Source of the DNA: Anaerolineae bacterium
GTDB taxonomy: Bacteria > Chloroflexota > Anaerolineae > Aggregatilineales > Phototrophicaceae
Assembly: GCA_017303635.1 (NCBI GenBank)
Contig: JAFLCG010000009.1
Location: 62,001 to 126,000 of the forward strand
DNA length: 64,000 bases
Direction: 5' to 3'
Each line of letters starts with the position of its first letter. Position 1 is the stretch's first letter. The notes below the pieces were generated by a model. That model did no database searches and was not told where the DNA came from. It saw nothing but the letters and a program-made list of their open reading frames with translations. Of this stretch, positions 1 through 9,034 are shown piece by piece. A program made the position numbers and the translations under genes.

Positions 1-1
1 T

Positions 2-544
2 GATCGTCAAGTATCTCGACAACACATTCGGATTTATAGGCAGGATTCCCAATATCACATTGAAGATTTAAGCAGCAAAAACGGTACGTGGGTCAACGGC
101 GTTCAATTGAAAGGAAGTCGCCCGCTACGAGATGGCGACGAAATCCATGTCGCGCTTTCAGTTAAAGTGCGTTTTATTGGTTCCGATGCAACCAGCCCTA
201 TGCTGAGTAATCCACCGCCATTTATGTCGGGGCGTCTACGTTTAGAACCAGAAGCACGGCGTGTTTTTGTGATGGACAAGGAACTAGACCCACCCTTGAG
301 TCTCCCCCAGTATCGGCTCTTGGAAATGCTATATGTCAATTCTGGACGCATTTGCACTCGCGATTCGGTCATTGAGACCGTTTGGCCAGAGGCAAACGGT
401 GAAGGTGTAAGTGAACAAGCTATTGATGCCCTCGTACGCCGCCTCCGTGATCGCTTGGGTGAACTCGATAACAACTTCAATTTTATTGTCACAGTCCGCG
501 GACATGGCTTCCGGCTTGATAATCCGCCTATCAAAACGGAATAG
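2..544 (+). CDS. FHA domain plus winged-helix DNA-binding regulator (5' partial)
   Basis: The frame is open from the first bases of the window, so the true start lies upstream. The visible part begins inside a forkhead-associated domain: the VSRQH motif, then SSKNGTWVNG, the two conserved phosphothreonine-binding loops, within the first 35 residues. After a short linker comes an OmpR/PhoB-type winged helix (about residues 75-175, with LVRRLRDRLG as recognition helix and VRGHGFRL as wing). FHA domains bind phosphothreonine, so this is probably a transcription factor whose activity or partners depend on Ser/Thr kinase signalling. The order FHA then winged helix is the reverse of mycobacterial EmbR. 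The stop is 38 bases before lysA, and the two may be co-transcribed. The identity of the domains is clear; the target genes are unknown. Confidence 0.85.
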   Translation, partial: DRQVSRQHIRIYRQDSQYHIEDLSSKNGTWVNGVQLKGSRPLRDGDEIHVALSVKVRFIGSDATSPMLSNPPPFMSGRLRLEPEARRVFVMDKELDPPLSLPQYRLLEMLYVNSGRICTRDSVIETVWPEANGEGVSEQAIDALVRRLRDRLGELDNNFNFIVTVRGHGFRLDNPPIKTE

Positions 545-582
545 CACATCCATCCCTACATAAATAACAAGCTAATTTCATC

Positions 583-1878
583 ATGCCAATGTCGGCTGAC
601 TTTCAATCCCGTCTTGAGGGTACTTTAGAATCTATCGCAGATCATTTCGGCACCCCCTTTCATATCTATGATGAAATAGGAATTCGCCAGACAGTACACG
701 AGCTTCAAGCAACTTTCGCCCAGATAACGGGGTTTCGCGAATACTATGCAGTCAAAGCGCTCCCCAATCCACACATTTTGAAGATCATCTATGAGGCTGG
801 GTGTGGTTTTGATTGTAGTTCCATTCCTGAACTTTTCCTCAGCCGGACTACTGGCGCTCGTGGTGAAGACATCATGTTCACCTCGAATAACACTTCAGAA
901 GCAGAATTCGCAGCAGCGAAGGCCGAGGGCGGTTGTATCATTAACCTTGATGATATCAATCTGATTTCCAAAGCACGTCCCCTTCCAGAATACATCTGTT
1001 TTCGCTACAACCCTGGTGTTCACCGAACTGGAAATGTAATTATCGGAAAGCCAGAAGAAGCAAAATACGGACTGAGACACGATCAACTGCTGACCGCGTT
1101 TCGCGACGCACAAGCTGAAGGCTGTAGTCGCTTTGGGTTACATACTATGCTCATTTCAAATGAGCGCGACTACCGATACATGGTCGATACGATCAAAATG
1201 CTTCTCAAACTGGCCTCAGATGTAGAACAAGCAACATGCATTCAATTAGCGTTCATCAATATTGGTGGTGGGCTAGGCATTCCTTATCATCCCGATGATC
1301 ACCCCATCAACCTGAGAGAGCTGGGAAAACAGGCAACGGCGCTGATCGAAGAATTTGGCAAAAACAATGGTTATATGCCAGCGCTGCATATGGAAAGCGG
1401 TCGCTATGTGACTGGGCCACATGGGGCGCTAGTCACACGAGCAATCAATCGTAAAGACACTTACCGGACCTACATAGGCGTCGACGCCAGTATGTCTGCG
1501 TTAATGCGACCGGGGATGTATGGCAGCTACCATCATGTGACTGTTGTGGGCAAGATCAATCAAGAAAGTTCAGCTATCGTTGACGTGACTGGCTCGCTAT
1601 GTGAAAATAATGATAAGTTTGCTATTCAACGCCCATTGCCTCATATCGATGTGGGAGACCTCATTATTATTCATGATACGGGGGCACATGGGCATGCCAT
1701 GGGCTTCAATTACAATGGGCGCTTGCGCCCACAAGAATTGCTCCTCCGGGCAAACGGTACCGTTGAACTAATTCGCCGGGCAGAAACGTTAGAAGATCAC
1801 TTTGCCACATTGCAGTTTGATCCAAATCGACTCTACCCTCAACCTGCTCCCTCAAACCTGACAACCTTTGAAGCTTAA
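583..1878 (+). CDS. lysA: Diaminopimelate decarboxylase (PLP fold III)
   Basis: A 431-residue PLP-dependent decarboxylase of the alanine-racemase-fold (type III) family. It probably converts meso-diaminopimelate to lysine and CO2 in the cytoplasm, the last step of lysine synthesis. The cofactor lysine is Lys58 in YAVKALPNP. The glycine-rich phosphate loop is NIGGGLGIPY. The cross-subunit catalytic cysteine is Cys340 in GSLCENNDKF, matching the CESxD motif of this family. Two in-frame ATGs (583 and 589) are equally plausible starts. Related carboxynorspermidine and ornithine/arginine decarboxylases share the fold, and the N-terminal half is somewhat divergent, so substrate is inferred rather than seen. 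The 3' end abuts or overlaps the helicase gene that follows, suggesting one transcript. Confidence 0.8.
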   Translation: MPMSADFQSRLEGTLESIADHFGTPFHIYDEIGIRQTVHELQATFAQITGFREYYAVKALPNPHILKIIYEAGCGFDCSSIPELFLSRTTGARGEDIMFTSNNTSEAEFAAAKAEGGCIINLDDINLISKARPLPEYICFRYNPGVHRTGNVIIGKPEEAKYGLRHDQLLTAFRDAQAEGCSRFGLHTMLISNERDYRYMVDTIKMLLKLASDVEQATCIQLAFINIGGGLGIPYHPDDHPINLRELGKQATALIEEFGKNNGYMPALHMESGRYVTGPHGALVTRAINRKDTYRTYIGVDASMSALMRPGMYGSYHHVTVVGKINQESSAIVDVTGSLCENNDKFAIQRPLPHIDVGDLIIIHDTGAHGHAMGFNYNGRLRPQELLLRANGTVELIRRAETLEDHFATLQFDPNRLYPQPAPSNLTTFEA

Positions 1879-1882
1879 ACCT

Positions 1883-4789
1883 ATGCAGAAACTCCAAGCA
1901 ACAGTGGATTTGATCGCCAAGATACTCGCGCGTACACCAGAAGCATTCTTACACCACCAGATGCTGGCAGAGCGGATCAACTTCACTCAATCAGATGTGA
2001 TTGAGGTAACTCATCCACCGATTTTTCGTTATAAGAACTGGTGGTATGATGCTACTCGCGTGTCCGAAGAGGAAGTGCAGCAACGAGCGCAAGTATGGAA
2101 ACCCAGCTTGCCGCAAATGACGGCAAATGGCTATTTTATTGACCGCCCAATTGTCGACTTGCAAGAAAAACGCTCCCATCAATTCCATGAGAATCTCGTG
2201 GTAACACAGCTCCTGCAACGCCTGACTGCAGCTGGGGGGCTAATTCCGTATGACAGACTCACCCAATCTGAAAGTGAGCGTACTGCGCTTCATGGACTAC
2301 TGGACAGTGACGTACTCCTACAGATTAAAGACACAGTTTTTGACCCATTACGCATGAGTACCCACACTGCGGAGGCTATCCTTCAATACCAACAACAAGT
2401 GCATGACCATCAAACACTCCTTGATTTCCTCAAAGCACAACCTGGTCAAACCGCTTCTCAAGATTCGATCCGCGAACACTTTGGTGAAGAGCGAGCTAGG
2501 CGTCTAATTGCATCAGGAGCCTTTTCAATTTTCCGCGTCCGCATCAAGGGGACGAGCATCAGCACCACATGGGTCCGACCCGATGATTCAGATGCAGATC
2601 AAGCTCGAAATGCTGCCGCGACCGCAGTGAAAGACCAAATAGCTCAAGCAAAGTCACAGATTGAATTATTGTGGGCAGATAGTCTCCGTTTAACCGGAGA
2701 TCGTTTACGACCTGAAGCGCGCGAAGGAAAAGGATACAAAGCCCAAGTCATTGCACGCAGCTACCGAATAACTGAAGCTGCCGCCCAACTCGGTCTACGA
2801 AATCAAGTTATCGAACGAGCCATTAGCACGAACATACTACGTTCGTTTACTGACCCTGATGGGGCCAAGCGCATTCCGGCAGAAGCTATCGAACAAGTCC
2901 AGGAACAACCTGAACTCTATGAAGCCATTGCCGGATATGAACCGGTTGCAGCCCGAGATATAGCTTTGGTTCTGGATGCTCCCCTACCAACTGTACGCCG
3001 TCGCTTACAGCGATTGGGAATCTCTCGTTCTAACCCAATATGGATGGAAGTACGCGGGAAGTGGAAGTTACCCGAGACACTCAACGGTTTCTATAACCGT
3101 CGCGATGATAAGCTGCGAGAAATCGAGTTACAGGAAGAAGCCGAACGAGCTTTCGAAGAAGAACGTCTTGCCGAAGCCGAACGACTTGAACGCAGGCAGA
3201 GAGAGGAACTACGAGCACGATTAGTGGCAGCCTTCCCTGCTTGGAAACATAGTGGACGTGCAGATCAACGCATTTACCTACATGTCGGTCCTCCCAATAG
3301 CGGCAAAACCCACGATGCCCTGAACGCACTCGCCCAAGCCTCTGCTGGATGGTATCTGGCGCCACTCCGCTTGTTAGCATTTGAAATCTTTGATCGCCTA
3401 AATCAACGCGGGATCTTCTGTAACCTTCTAACTGGTGAAGAACACATCACAATTCCTGGCGCAACAATCACCGCTGCAACCGTTGAGATGTTCAATCCAG
3501 AACGCAGTGGTGATTGTGTAGTGATTGACGAAGCACAGATGTTAGCTGACCCAGACCGTGGTTGGGCATGGACACGGGCACTGATGGAATCTCAAGCTCC
3601 AATAAACCATGTGATTGGCCCACAAACCGCCGGAGACCTAATCGAAAAACTTGCGAGTGCAGCCGCCATTCCAGTGAGTGTAATCGAACATCAACGATTA
3701 GCGCCTATCCAAATTGCTGAGAAGCCGTGGTCCCTACAGGAAATACCTGAAAGAACCATTCTCGTCGCTTTTAGCCGGCAAACGGTATTACATCTCAAAA
3801 CAGAACTGGAACGATCCAAGCGGAAGGTTTCAGTGGTCTATGGTAATCTGCCTCCAGAAGTGCGCCGCAAGCAAGCCGATCGATTCGCTAGTGGAGAGAC
3901 AGAGATTTGTATTGCGACTGATGCAGTCGGCATGGGTCTAAATCTCCCAGCCGATTACGTGTGTTTCTATGAGGTCGAAAAGTACGATGGACGTACAGTC
4001 CGCACCCTGAGTCCAACTGAGGTTCAACAAATCGGCGGTCGGGCTGGTCGCTTCGGCCTCTCAAAAGTTGGGGAAATTGGAGCTACAACCCGTACAGACC
4101 TGGAGATCATTCGACAACAGTTCTTCAGTCCGGCAGCTTTATTGACTCATGCGCGCGTAGCACCAACCGTTGAGGATTTAGAACTGTTGCCAGGGAACCT
4201 AGCAACCAAACTCGACCATTGGGCATCGCTGCAATCTATACCAGATAACCTCCGCGGAGTCATTCAAACTGCTGACATGACCGAGCGCGTCGAGCTAGCT
4301 CGCATGTTGACTGATGAACAGGTAGCCCAATTGGGGTTAGCAGCCGCGTTACGCATCGTCAATGCACCAACAAGGCAAAGTACCCGTACTTATTGGTTAC
4401 GCTGCGCTCACGCTATTCTCGCGGGCAAATCAATGCCTATGCCACCGGATGCCCCTCAGAAAATTGTTAGCAGCAGTGATCTCGACAGTATCGAAATGTG
4501 TGTTTCTGCAGCAGATGTGTACCTCTGGCTAGCTAACCGCCGGGAATTTGAAGGTTTTGGACCAGATGAACCGGAAGTCCGAACCCGTCGTCAACAGTGG
4601 TCAATGCGGATTGATGTAGCCTTGGCACATAAACTTGACATTACCCGTACCTGTGCCAAGTGTGGAGTACCGCTCCCACTGCGCTTCCGATATAACATCT
4701 GCAATAACTGCTTTCATCAACGTGGTAGCAGAGATCATGATGAAGCATCACGCTACATTGCCCGAAAAAAGCGCGTGAAACGACGATGA
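1883..4789 (+). CDS. Suv3-like RNA helicase with C-terminal zinc finger
   Basis: About 968 residues. The central part is a superfamily 2 helicase of the SUV3 type, known best from mitochondrial RNA turnover. Walker A is GPPNSGKT near residue 469. Next come APLRLLAFEIFDRL, LLTGEE, ATVEMF, the DEAQ box near residue 549, then VVYGNLPP, ATDAVGMGLNLP and QIGGRAGRFG, in the order seen in SUV3 proteins. The first 440 residues carry no named domain that I recognise, but include winged-helix-like stretches and a charged coiled coil around 405-440. Near the C terminus Cys924, Cys927, Cys940 and Cys943 form a CxxC-x12-CxxC zinc ribbon. I chose ATG 1883, just past the lysA stop; an in-frame TTG at 1868 would overlap lysA by 11 bases. 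The likely role is RNA unwinding in decay or ribosome work. Its partner is unknown. Confidence 0.82.
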   Translation: MQKLQATVDLIAKILARTPEAFLHHQMLAERINFTQSDVIEVTHPPIFRYKNWWYDATRVSEEEVQQRAQVWKPSLPQMTANGYFIDRPIVDLQEKRSHQFHENLVVTQLLQRLTAAGGLIPYDRLTQSESERTALHGLLDSDVLLQIKDTVFDPLRMSTHTAEAILQYQQQVHDHQTLLDFLKAQPGQTASQDSIREHFGEERARRLIASGAFSIFRVRIKGTSISTTWVRPDDSDADQARNAAATAVKDQIAQAKSQIELLWADSLRLTGDRLRPEAREGKGYKAQVIARSYRITEAAAQLGLRNQVIERAISTNILRSFTDPDGAKRIPAEAIEQVQEQPELYEAIAGYEPVAARDIALVLDAPLPTVRRRLQRLGISRSNPIWMEVRGKWKLPETLNGFYNRRDDKLREIELQEEAERAFEEERLAEAERLERRQREELRARLVAAFPAWKHSGRADQRIYLHVGPPNSGKTHDALNALAQASAGWYLAPLRLLAFEIFDRLNQRGIFCNLLTGEEHITIPGATITAATVEMFNPERSGDCVVIDEAQMLADPDRGWAWTRALMESQAPINHVIGPQTAGDLIEKLASAAAIPVSVIEHQRLAPIQIAEKPWSLQEIPERTILVAFSRQTVLHLKTELERSKRKVSVVYGNLPPEVRRKQADRFASGETEICIATDAVGMGLNLPADYVCFYEVEKYDGRTVRTLSPTEVQQIGGRAGRFGLSKVGEIGATTRTDLEIIRQQFFSPAALLTHARVAPTVEDLELLPGNLATKLDHWASLQSIPDNLRGVIQTADMTERVELARMLTDEQVAQLGLAAALRIVNAPTRQSTRTYWLRCAHAILAGKSMPMPPDAPQKIVSSSDLDSIEMCVSAADVYLWLANRREFEGFGPDEPEVRTRRQQWSMRIDVALAHKLDITRTCAKCGVPLPLRFRYNICNNCFHQRGSRDHDEASRYIARKKRVKRR

Positions 4790-4797
4790 GACGCCTT

Positions 4798-6780
4798 TTA
4801 GGCTTCTATGACATCAAATTCCAGGTATTCTTCATGTAGTAAATCAGCGCTGCTAATGCCCAGAATGTGTAACATCTCTTCAATTCGGTTCGCCTTATTC
4901 TGAGCATCTATGGATGACCAAGTGCGACTTTTGATTTCAATAAAACTACCTGTGCGTGAAGGCTTCAGGATTTGATCAACATTGATGTAGAACAAGACAT
5001 CCTGGTACAAGATATGCCAACGGCGACGATCTTTATGGACTTCGCGCTCCTGAGTAGGTTGGAAGTATTCCCGGTAAAAGCGTAATGGACGGTCCGCACG
5101 CGAAATAAACCTTGAGTGCGACAGCAATACAGATGAACTAAATTCACGCTCGCGAGTAGGCATCGTATAAGTCAGACGGCTGCGGACAGATTGCACTTCA
5201 CCTTTTTCGCTAATGGAATCATCTTCGCGATAACGAACTCGGCCTTTTTCGGGATCGTCAAACAAGAAGTAAGTGTCGTATTGTCGATAGTGAATCTCTT
5301 TGATGATCTGCACCTCTGGATGATGCAGTAGCTTTTCCAGAGCCATTTCATTGACTAGTACGGCCTTTGCTTGGACTTCAAAGCTTTCGCTCTGCTCCAA
5401 TCCGCCGATTGCCAGCAATTTACTCAAGATATTCTGCTCACGAACCGCCAAAAACGCATCAACTTTACTTGCATAAATCTCTGCTTGCTGCAAGATATGA
5501 GCTTCATCAATGGTCAATAACAAACGGTCACGCATCAACCACTGACCGCGGCACATGACATCCCGCACATCAGAGCTTTTTCCTGCGTAGACAATCCGTG
5601 AGTAAACTAGGTCAGAGTCACGGTGGAACTGAGGCATGTTGTGAACCGGACGGGCGTCCAGCGTAATCAGATCAGCCTGCTTGCCAACTTCAAGACTGCC
5701 TGTTTTATCCCCCAGGAACAGCGCCTCTGCCCCTTGCCGGGTTGCCATCAGCAAGGCCTGGCGAGCAGGGAGCGCCGTAGGATCATTCGCAGCTGTCTTG
5801 GCGAGAATTGCGGCTAAACGCATCTCTTCAAACATGTCCAGGTCATTGTTGCTGGCGGGGCCATCAGTCCCAATGCCAACGGTTAGCCGTAAATCCAGCA
5901 TTTGCTGTACCTGGGCAATTCCCGCTGCCAGCTTAAGATTACTGGTCGGGCAATGAGCAACAGTGGCATGATTGTCACGCAGTAAGTTCATCTCTCCAGC
6001 ATTAATATGAACACAATGTGCCGCCAGCACCTTTGCATTAAAAAGGCCTGATTTCTTCACATATGGAACCACAGTATCGCCATAATTCTTGAGGTTATCA
6101 TCCACTTCAAGGCGGGTTTCGGCTATATGAATCAGCAGTGGTACATCGTTTGCAGCAGCTAGTTGTGCACACTCCAACAGAATATCAGAAGTAGTGGAAT
6201 AGGGAGCATGTGGCGCAACCGCCGGGGTAATCAAGGGATGATCTTTCCATTCCTTGATAAATTTCTCTACATAGGCCATGCTATCTTCGTATGTAGCGGC
6301 ATCTGGGGACGGAAACTTGAGAACCGTTTGTCCCAAGACACCACGAAGGCCTGCGGCTGCCGTCGCAGCTGCCACGTCGGATTCATAATAGTACATATCG
6401 GCAAAGGCGGTCACACCACTTCGTATCATTTCAGCACACGCGATTTGCGTACCCAACTGACAGAATTCTGGCGTAACAAACTCACGCTCAGTTGGCATAC
6501 AATAGCCCATTAACCATACGTCCAACCGCAAATCATCTGCCAAACCCCGCAAAAGGGTCATCGGTACATGAGTATGAGCATTAACCAGACCCGGTAACAC
6601 GTATTGATTGGTGCAGTCAATAACCTCTTTAGCTTCAAAATTTTGCAATACAGATTCTCTATCGCCCACGGCAAGAATAACTCCGCTGTGTACGGCTACT
6701 GCGCCATCTCGATACACATCGAACTGAGCGTTCATCGTTACAACTGTGCCACCCACCAATAGGGTATCGATAGACTGCAT
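4798..6780 (-). CDS. SAH/MTA-type amidohydrolase deaminase fused to a CYTH-like domain
   Basis: A 660-residue fusion. Residues 1-450 are a complete amidohydrolase of the 5-methylthioadenosine / S-adenosylhomocysteine deaminase (MtaD) family. The zinc ligands are His69 and His71 (NAHTHVPMTLLRG), His218 (LLIHIAET), His255 and Asp306 (GIGTDGPASNND), all present. Such enzymes convert the adenine of MTA or SAH to hypoxanthine in the cytoplasm. Residues about 465-660 look like a CYTH/triphosphate-tunnel fold: FEVQAKAVL at the start, GRVRYRED in the middle and FIEIKSRTW near the end. The first strand has ExQxK rather than the usual ExExK. The single reading frame is unbroken. It is convergent with the helicase gene, with 8 bases between stops. 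The deaminase call is strong; the CYTH call is by pattern only. Confidence 0.82.
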   Translation of the reverse strand: MQSIDTLLVGGTVVTMNAQFDVYRDGAVAVHSGVILAVGDRESVLQNFEAKEVIDCTNQYVLPGLVNAHTHVPMTLLRGLADDLRLDVWLMGYCMPTEREFVTPEFCQLGTQIACAEMIRSGVTAFADMYYYESDVAAATAAAGLRGVLGQTVLKFPSPDAATYEDSMAYVEKFIKEWKDHPLITPAVAPHAPYSTTSDILLECAQLAAANDVPLLIHIAETRLEVDDNLKNYGDTVVPYVKKSGLFNAKVLAAHCVHINAGEMNLLRDNHATVAHCPTSNLKLAAGIAQVQQMLDLRLTVGIGTDGPASNNDLDMFEEMRLAAILAKTAANDPTALPARQALLMATRQGAEALFLGDKTGSLEVGKQADLITLDARPVHNMPQFHRDSDLVYSRIVYAGKSSDVRDVMCRGQWLMRDRLLLTIDEAHILQQAEIYASKVDAFLAVREQNILSKLLAIGGLEQSESFEVQAKAVLVNEMALEKLLHHPEVQIIKEIHYRQYDTYFLFDDPEKGRVRYREDDSISEKGEVQSVRSRLTYTMPTREREFSSSVLLSHSRFISRADRPLRFYREYFQPTQEREVHKDRRRWHILYQDVLFYINVDQILKPSRTGSFIEIKSRTWSSIDAQNKANRIEEMLHILGISSADLLHEEYLEFDVIEA

Positions 6781-6867
6781 TGGAAAATCCTCGTGATTTG
6801 AAAGTGGGCTGGATTATAACGCTGTTGTAAACTATCAGCAGGTTCACTCGAAATGGTTCGCGCATTG

Positions 6868-6885
6868 CTGTCTCGATCGACAGCT
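6868..6885. promoter_or_regulatory. Small inverted repeat in leader of the 6902 gene
   Basis: A perfect 6-bp stem with a 6-base loop (GCTGTC-TCGATC-GACAGC) lies 16 bases before the ATG at 6902, just ahead of the GGAGA ribosome binding site. It could be a small leader hairpin or an operator. The evidence is only the symmetry. Confidence 0.3.
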
Positions 6886-6901
6886 CATTATTGGAGAACG
6901 T

Positions 6902-9025
6902 ATGCGTAATTTGTTACGCTTGCGCCCCGCATTGTTTTATGGTCTTGAAGCAGCTGTAGTTGGCTGGTTCTTCATCAGCGCGCTGCGCTATTTAATAGGC
7001 ATGGTTTACAGCCGCACTGGTGCCACGGCTATTTTGCTCGGCATCCCGGCAGATACTATTGCTCCGGGCACCGCAGGCATTCTCGATATCAACGCCGTTA
7101 CAAATGAATTTAGTTTCATTATTTACATGCTCTTGCTCTCGCTGTTGACACTTGCCGTAGGTCGTTTTCGCTCACTAATCCTGCTAGGCACCCTACTATC
7201 AGCAACTGGGCGTATCCTGATGTTGGGAGTAACATCCATATCCCCAGTCATTGGTGCAGCGATGACTGTGGGAGGTGGCCTCTTCTATCTCACAATGCTC
7301 ATCCGACATCGAGTAACCGCCCTGCCCTATTTCTTTACACTTGGCATTGCGCTTGACCAATTGGTACGCGCAACTGGTAACACACTCGATCCAACCTGGT
7401 TCAAAGAAACCATTATCCCTATACGCATTGGCGAGACATCGATCTTACTTGAATACTGGGGAATACAGATTGGCCTATCAATCGCGCTCTGTCTTCTGAC
7501 CATAATCAGTCTTTGGGTACAACGCAGACAGTCCCGGCAAGGAGATAACCCCGCTACTGCTGAGCGCGGCCTGATGACGCTATGGGGCGGATTAGGAATG
7601 GGGGGGGTACTTTTTCTCCAGCTTGCACTCTTAGGTCTGCCCAACGCCATCACAAGCCGCACAGGGGTAGATTACACTACATTTGTGCCATTCGTTACAT
7701 TGGTCACTTTGTTACCGATCTTACCCTATACCCGAAGGATATTGCGGGGTTTGATTGGTCTCTTTGATGCCTCCTTAAGGGGATGGATGTGGATAGCCAT
7801 ACTTTCCTTAATGCTCATCCTTGGACTAAGGATTAGTGGAATCGTTGGTGCTATTGCTCTATTATTTGCCGCTTTCACAGCCAGTTCCTCATGGTGGTGG
7901 TTCGCCCGTCCTCAGGCTGAAAAAGAACGTAACGCGACTGGTGTATGGGTCGTTGTAGGCATCGCCGTTCTCTTTGTCCTGGTCGCCGCGGACAATTTCA
8001 CCTATGAATACGCCTATATACGTAATCTGAATGCCGATCTGGAATTCCTCAATCCAGTCGTTCCGCCGTTTCTACGTGGTTTTCGGGGAATGGGTCTGGC
8101 CATCCTGCTATTAGCGGCATTCCTATCTGCACTCCCAGTGGTACAGACACGTCGCCGCATTCCATGGACTACTGGCACTAGCCGTACTTCACTCCTGGGG
8201 CTTGTGTTCATCACAGCATTCAGTCTATTAATTGCCTATGTAAGCCGCCCACCGATCATTATTGCTACCAGCGCTGTTCCCAACATCCGCATTGGCAGTT
8301 ATAACATTCATGGAGGGTTTAGCGAACTTTATACGCTCAATCTACAAGATGTTGCCCGCACCATTGCCCAGAGTGGTGCACAAGTTGTGATGCTCCAACA
8401 AGTCGAGTCCGGTCGATTGACCAGCTTTGGCGTTGATCAACCGTTGTGGTTAGGGCGTCAACTTGGCATGGACTCGCGATTCTATGCCACCAACGAGGGC
8501 CTGCAAGGACTAGCTATCCTCTCCCGCGTACCAATCATTCTCGCCGATGGAAACTTGCTAACCAGTATCGGTCAACAAACCGGTCTACAGCGAGCCCGTA
8601 TACAAGTAGATAGCGGAGTCATAAATCTTTACAATACCTGGCTGGGGTTTCTCACGGCTGATCTCGATGGGCGCAGCATCGGGGAACAGGAACAAGATCA
8701 GCAGCGGCAATTTAGTGAGATCATCAGCATCATGGGGAGTCATTTTCCTGATGGAAACATCGGTCGCGTGATTCTTGGGGGCACATTCAACAATACACCG
8801 GATTCCCCACTCTACGATCAAATACGCAGACTAGGCTTTAACGATCCGTTTGCCGGTTTGCCTGTAGAACTAGCTGCAACTTTCAGTCGGTTGAATTATC
8901 CGCCAACACGCTTGGATTACATTTGGTTACGAAATTTACTGGCTATTGAGCAAGGTGTTATCAATAGTAGCCGGGCCTCTGACCACTTCATGACGGTGGT
9001 TGGGATAGAAATCCAGCGTCCTTAA
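6902..9025 (+). CDS. Polytopic membrane protein with degenerate EEP-family domain
   Basis: 707 residues. Residues 1-455 hold about a dozen hydrophobic segments, so the protein is embedded in the cytoplasmic membrane. Residues about 460-705 align by motif with the endonuclease/exonuclease/phosphatase (EEP) fold: IGSYNIHGGF, a LQxVE strand, YNTWLGF, ILGGTFNNTPDS, RLDYIW and ASDHF. Three expected catalytic positions are changed. The LQEVE glutamate is Gln (LQQVE), the NTHL histidine is Trp (NTWL), and the GDFN aspartate is Thr (GTFN). The asparagine of SYN and the terminal SDH remain. The domain is thus probably not a working metal-dependent phosphodiesterase, and may bind a lipid headgroup or partner instead. 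Start ATG 6902 has GGAGA 6 bases upstream. It is divergent from the deaminase gene. Confidence 0.75.
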   Translation: MRNLLRLRPALFYGLEAAVVGWFFISALRYLIGMVYSRTGATAILLGIPADTIAPGTAGILDINAVTNEFSFIIYMLLLSLLTLAVGRFRSLILLGTLLSATGRILMLGVTSISPVIGAAMTVGGGLFYLTMLIRHRVTALPYFFTLGIALDQLVRATGNTLDPTWFKETIIPIRIGETSILLEYWGIQIGLSIALCLLTIISLWVQRRQSRQGDNPATAERGLMTLWGGLGMGGVLFLQLALLGLPNAITSRTGVDYTTFVPFVTLVTLLPILPYTRRILRGLIGLFDASLRGWMWIAILSLMLILGLRISGIVGAIALLFAAFTASSSWWWFARPQAEKERNATGVWVVVGIAVLFVLVAADNFTYEYAYIRNLNADLEFLNPVVPPFLRGFRGMGLAILLLAAFLSALPVVQTRRRIPWTTGTSRTSLLGLVFITAFSLLIAYVSRPPIIIATSAVPNIRIGSYNIHGGFSELYTLNLQDVARTIAQSGAQVVMLQQVESGRLTSFGVDQPLWLGRQLGMDSRFYATNEGLQGLAILSRVPIILADGNLLTSIGQQTGLQRARIQVDSGVINLYNTWLGFLTADLDGRSIGEQEQDQQRQFSEIISIMGSHFPDGNIGRVILGGTFNNTPDSPLYDQIRRLGFNDPFAGLPVELAATFSRLNYPPTRLDYIWLRNLLAIEQGVINSSRASDHFMTVVGIEIQRP

Positions 9026-9034
9026 AGCACAGAC

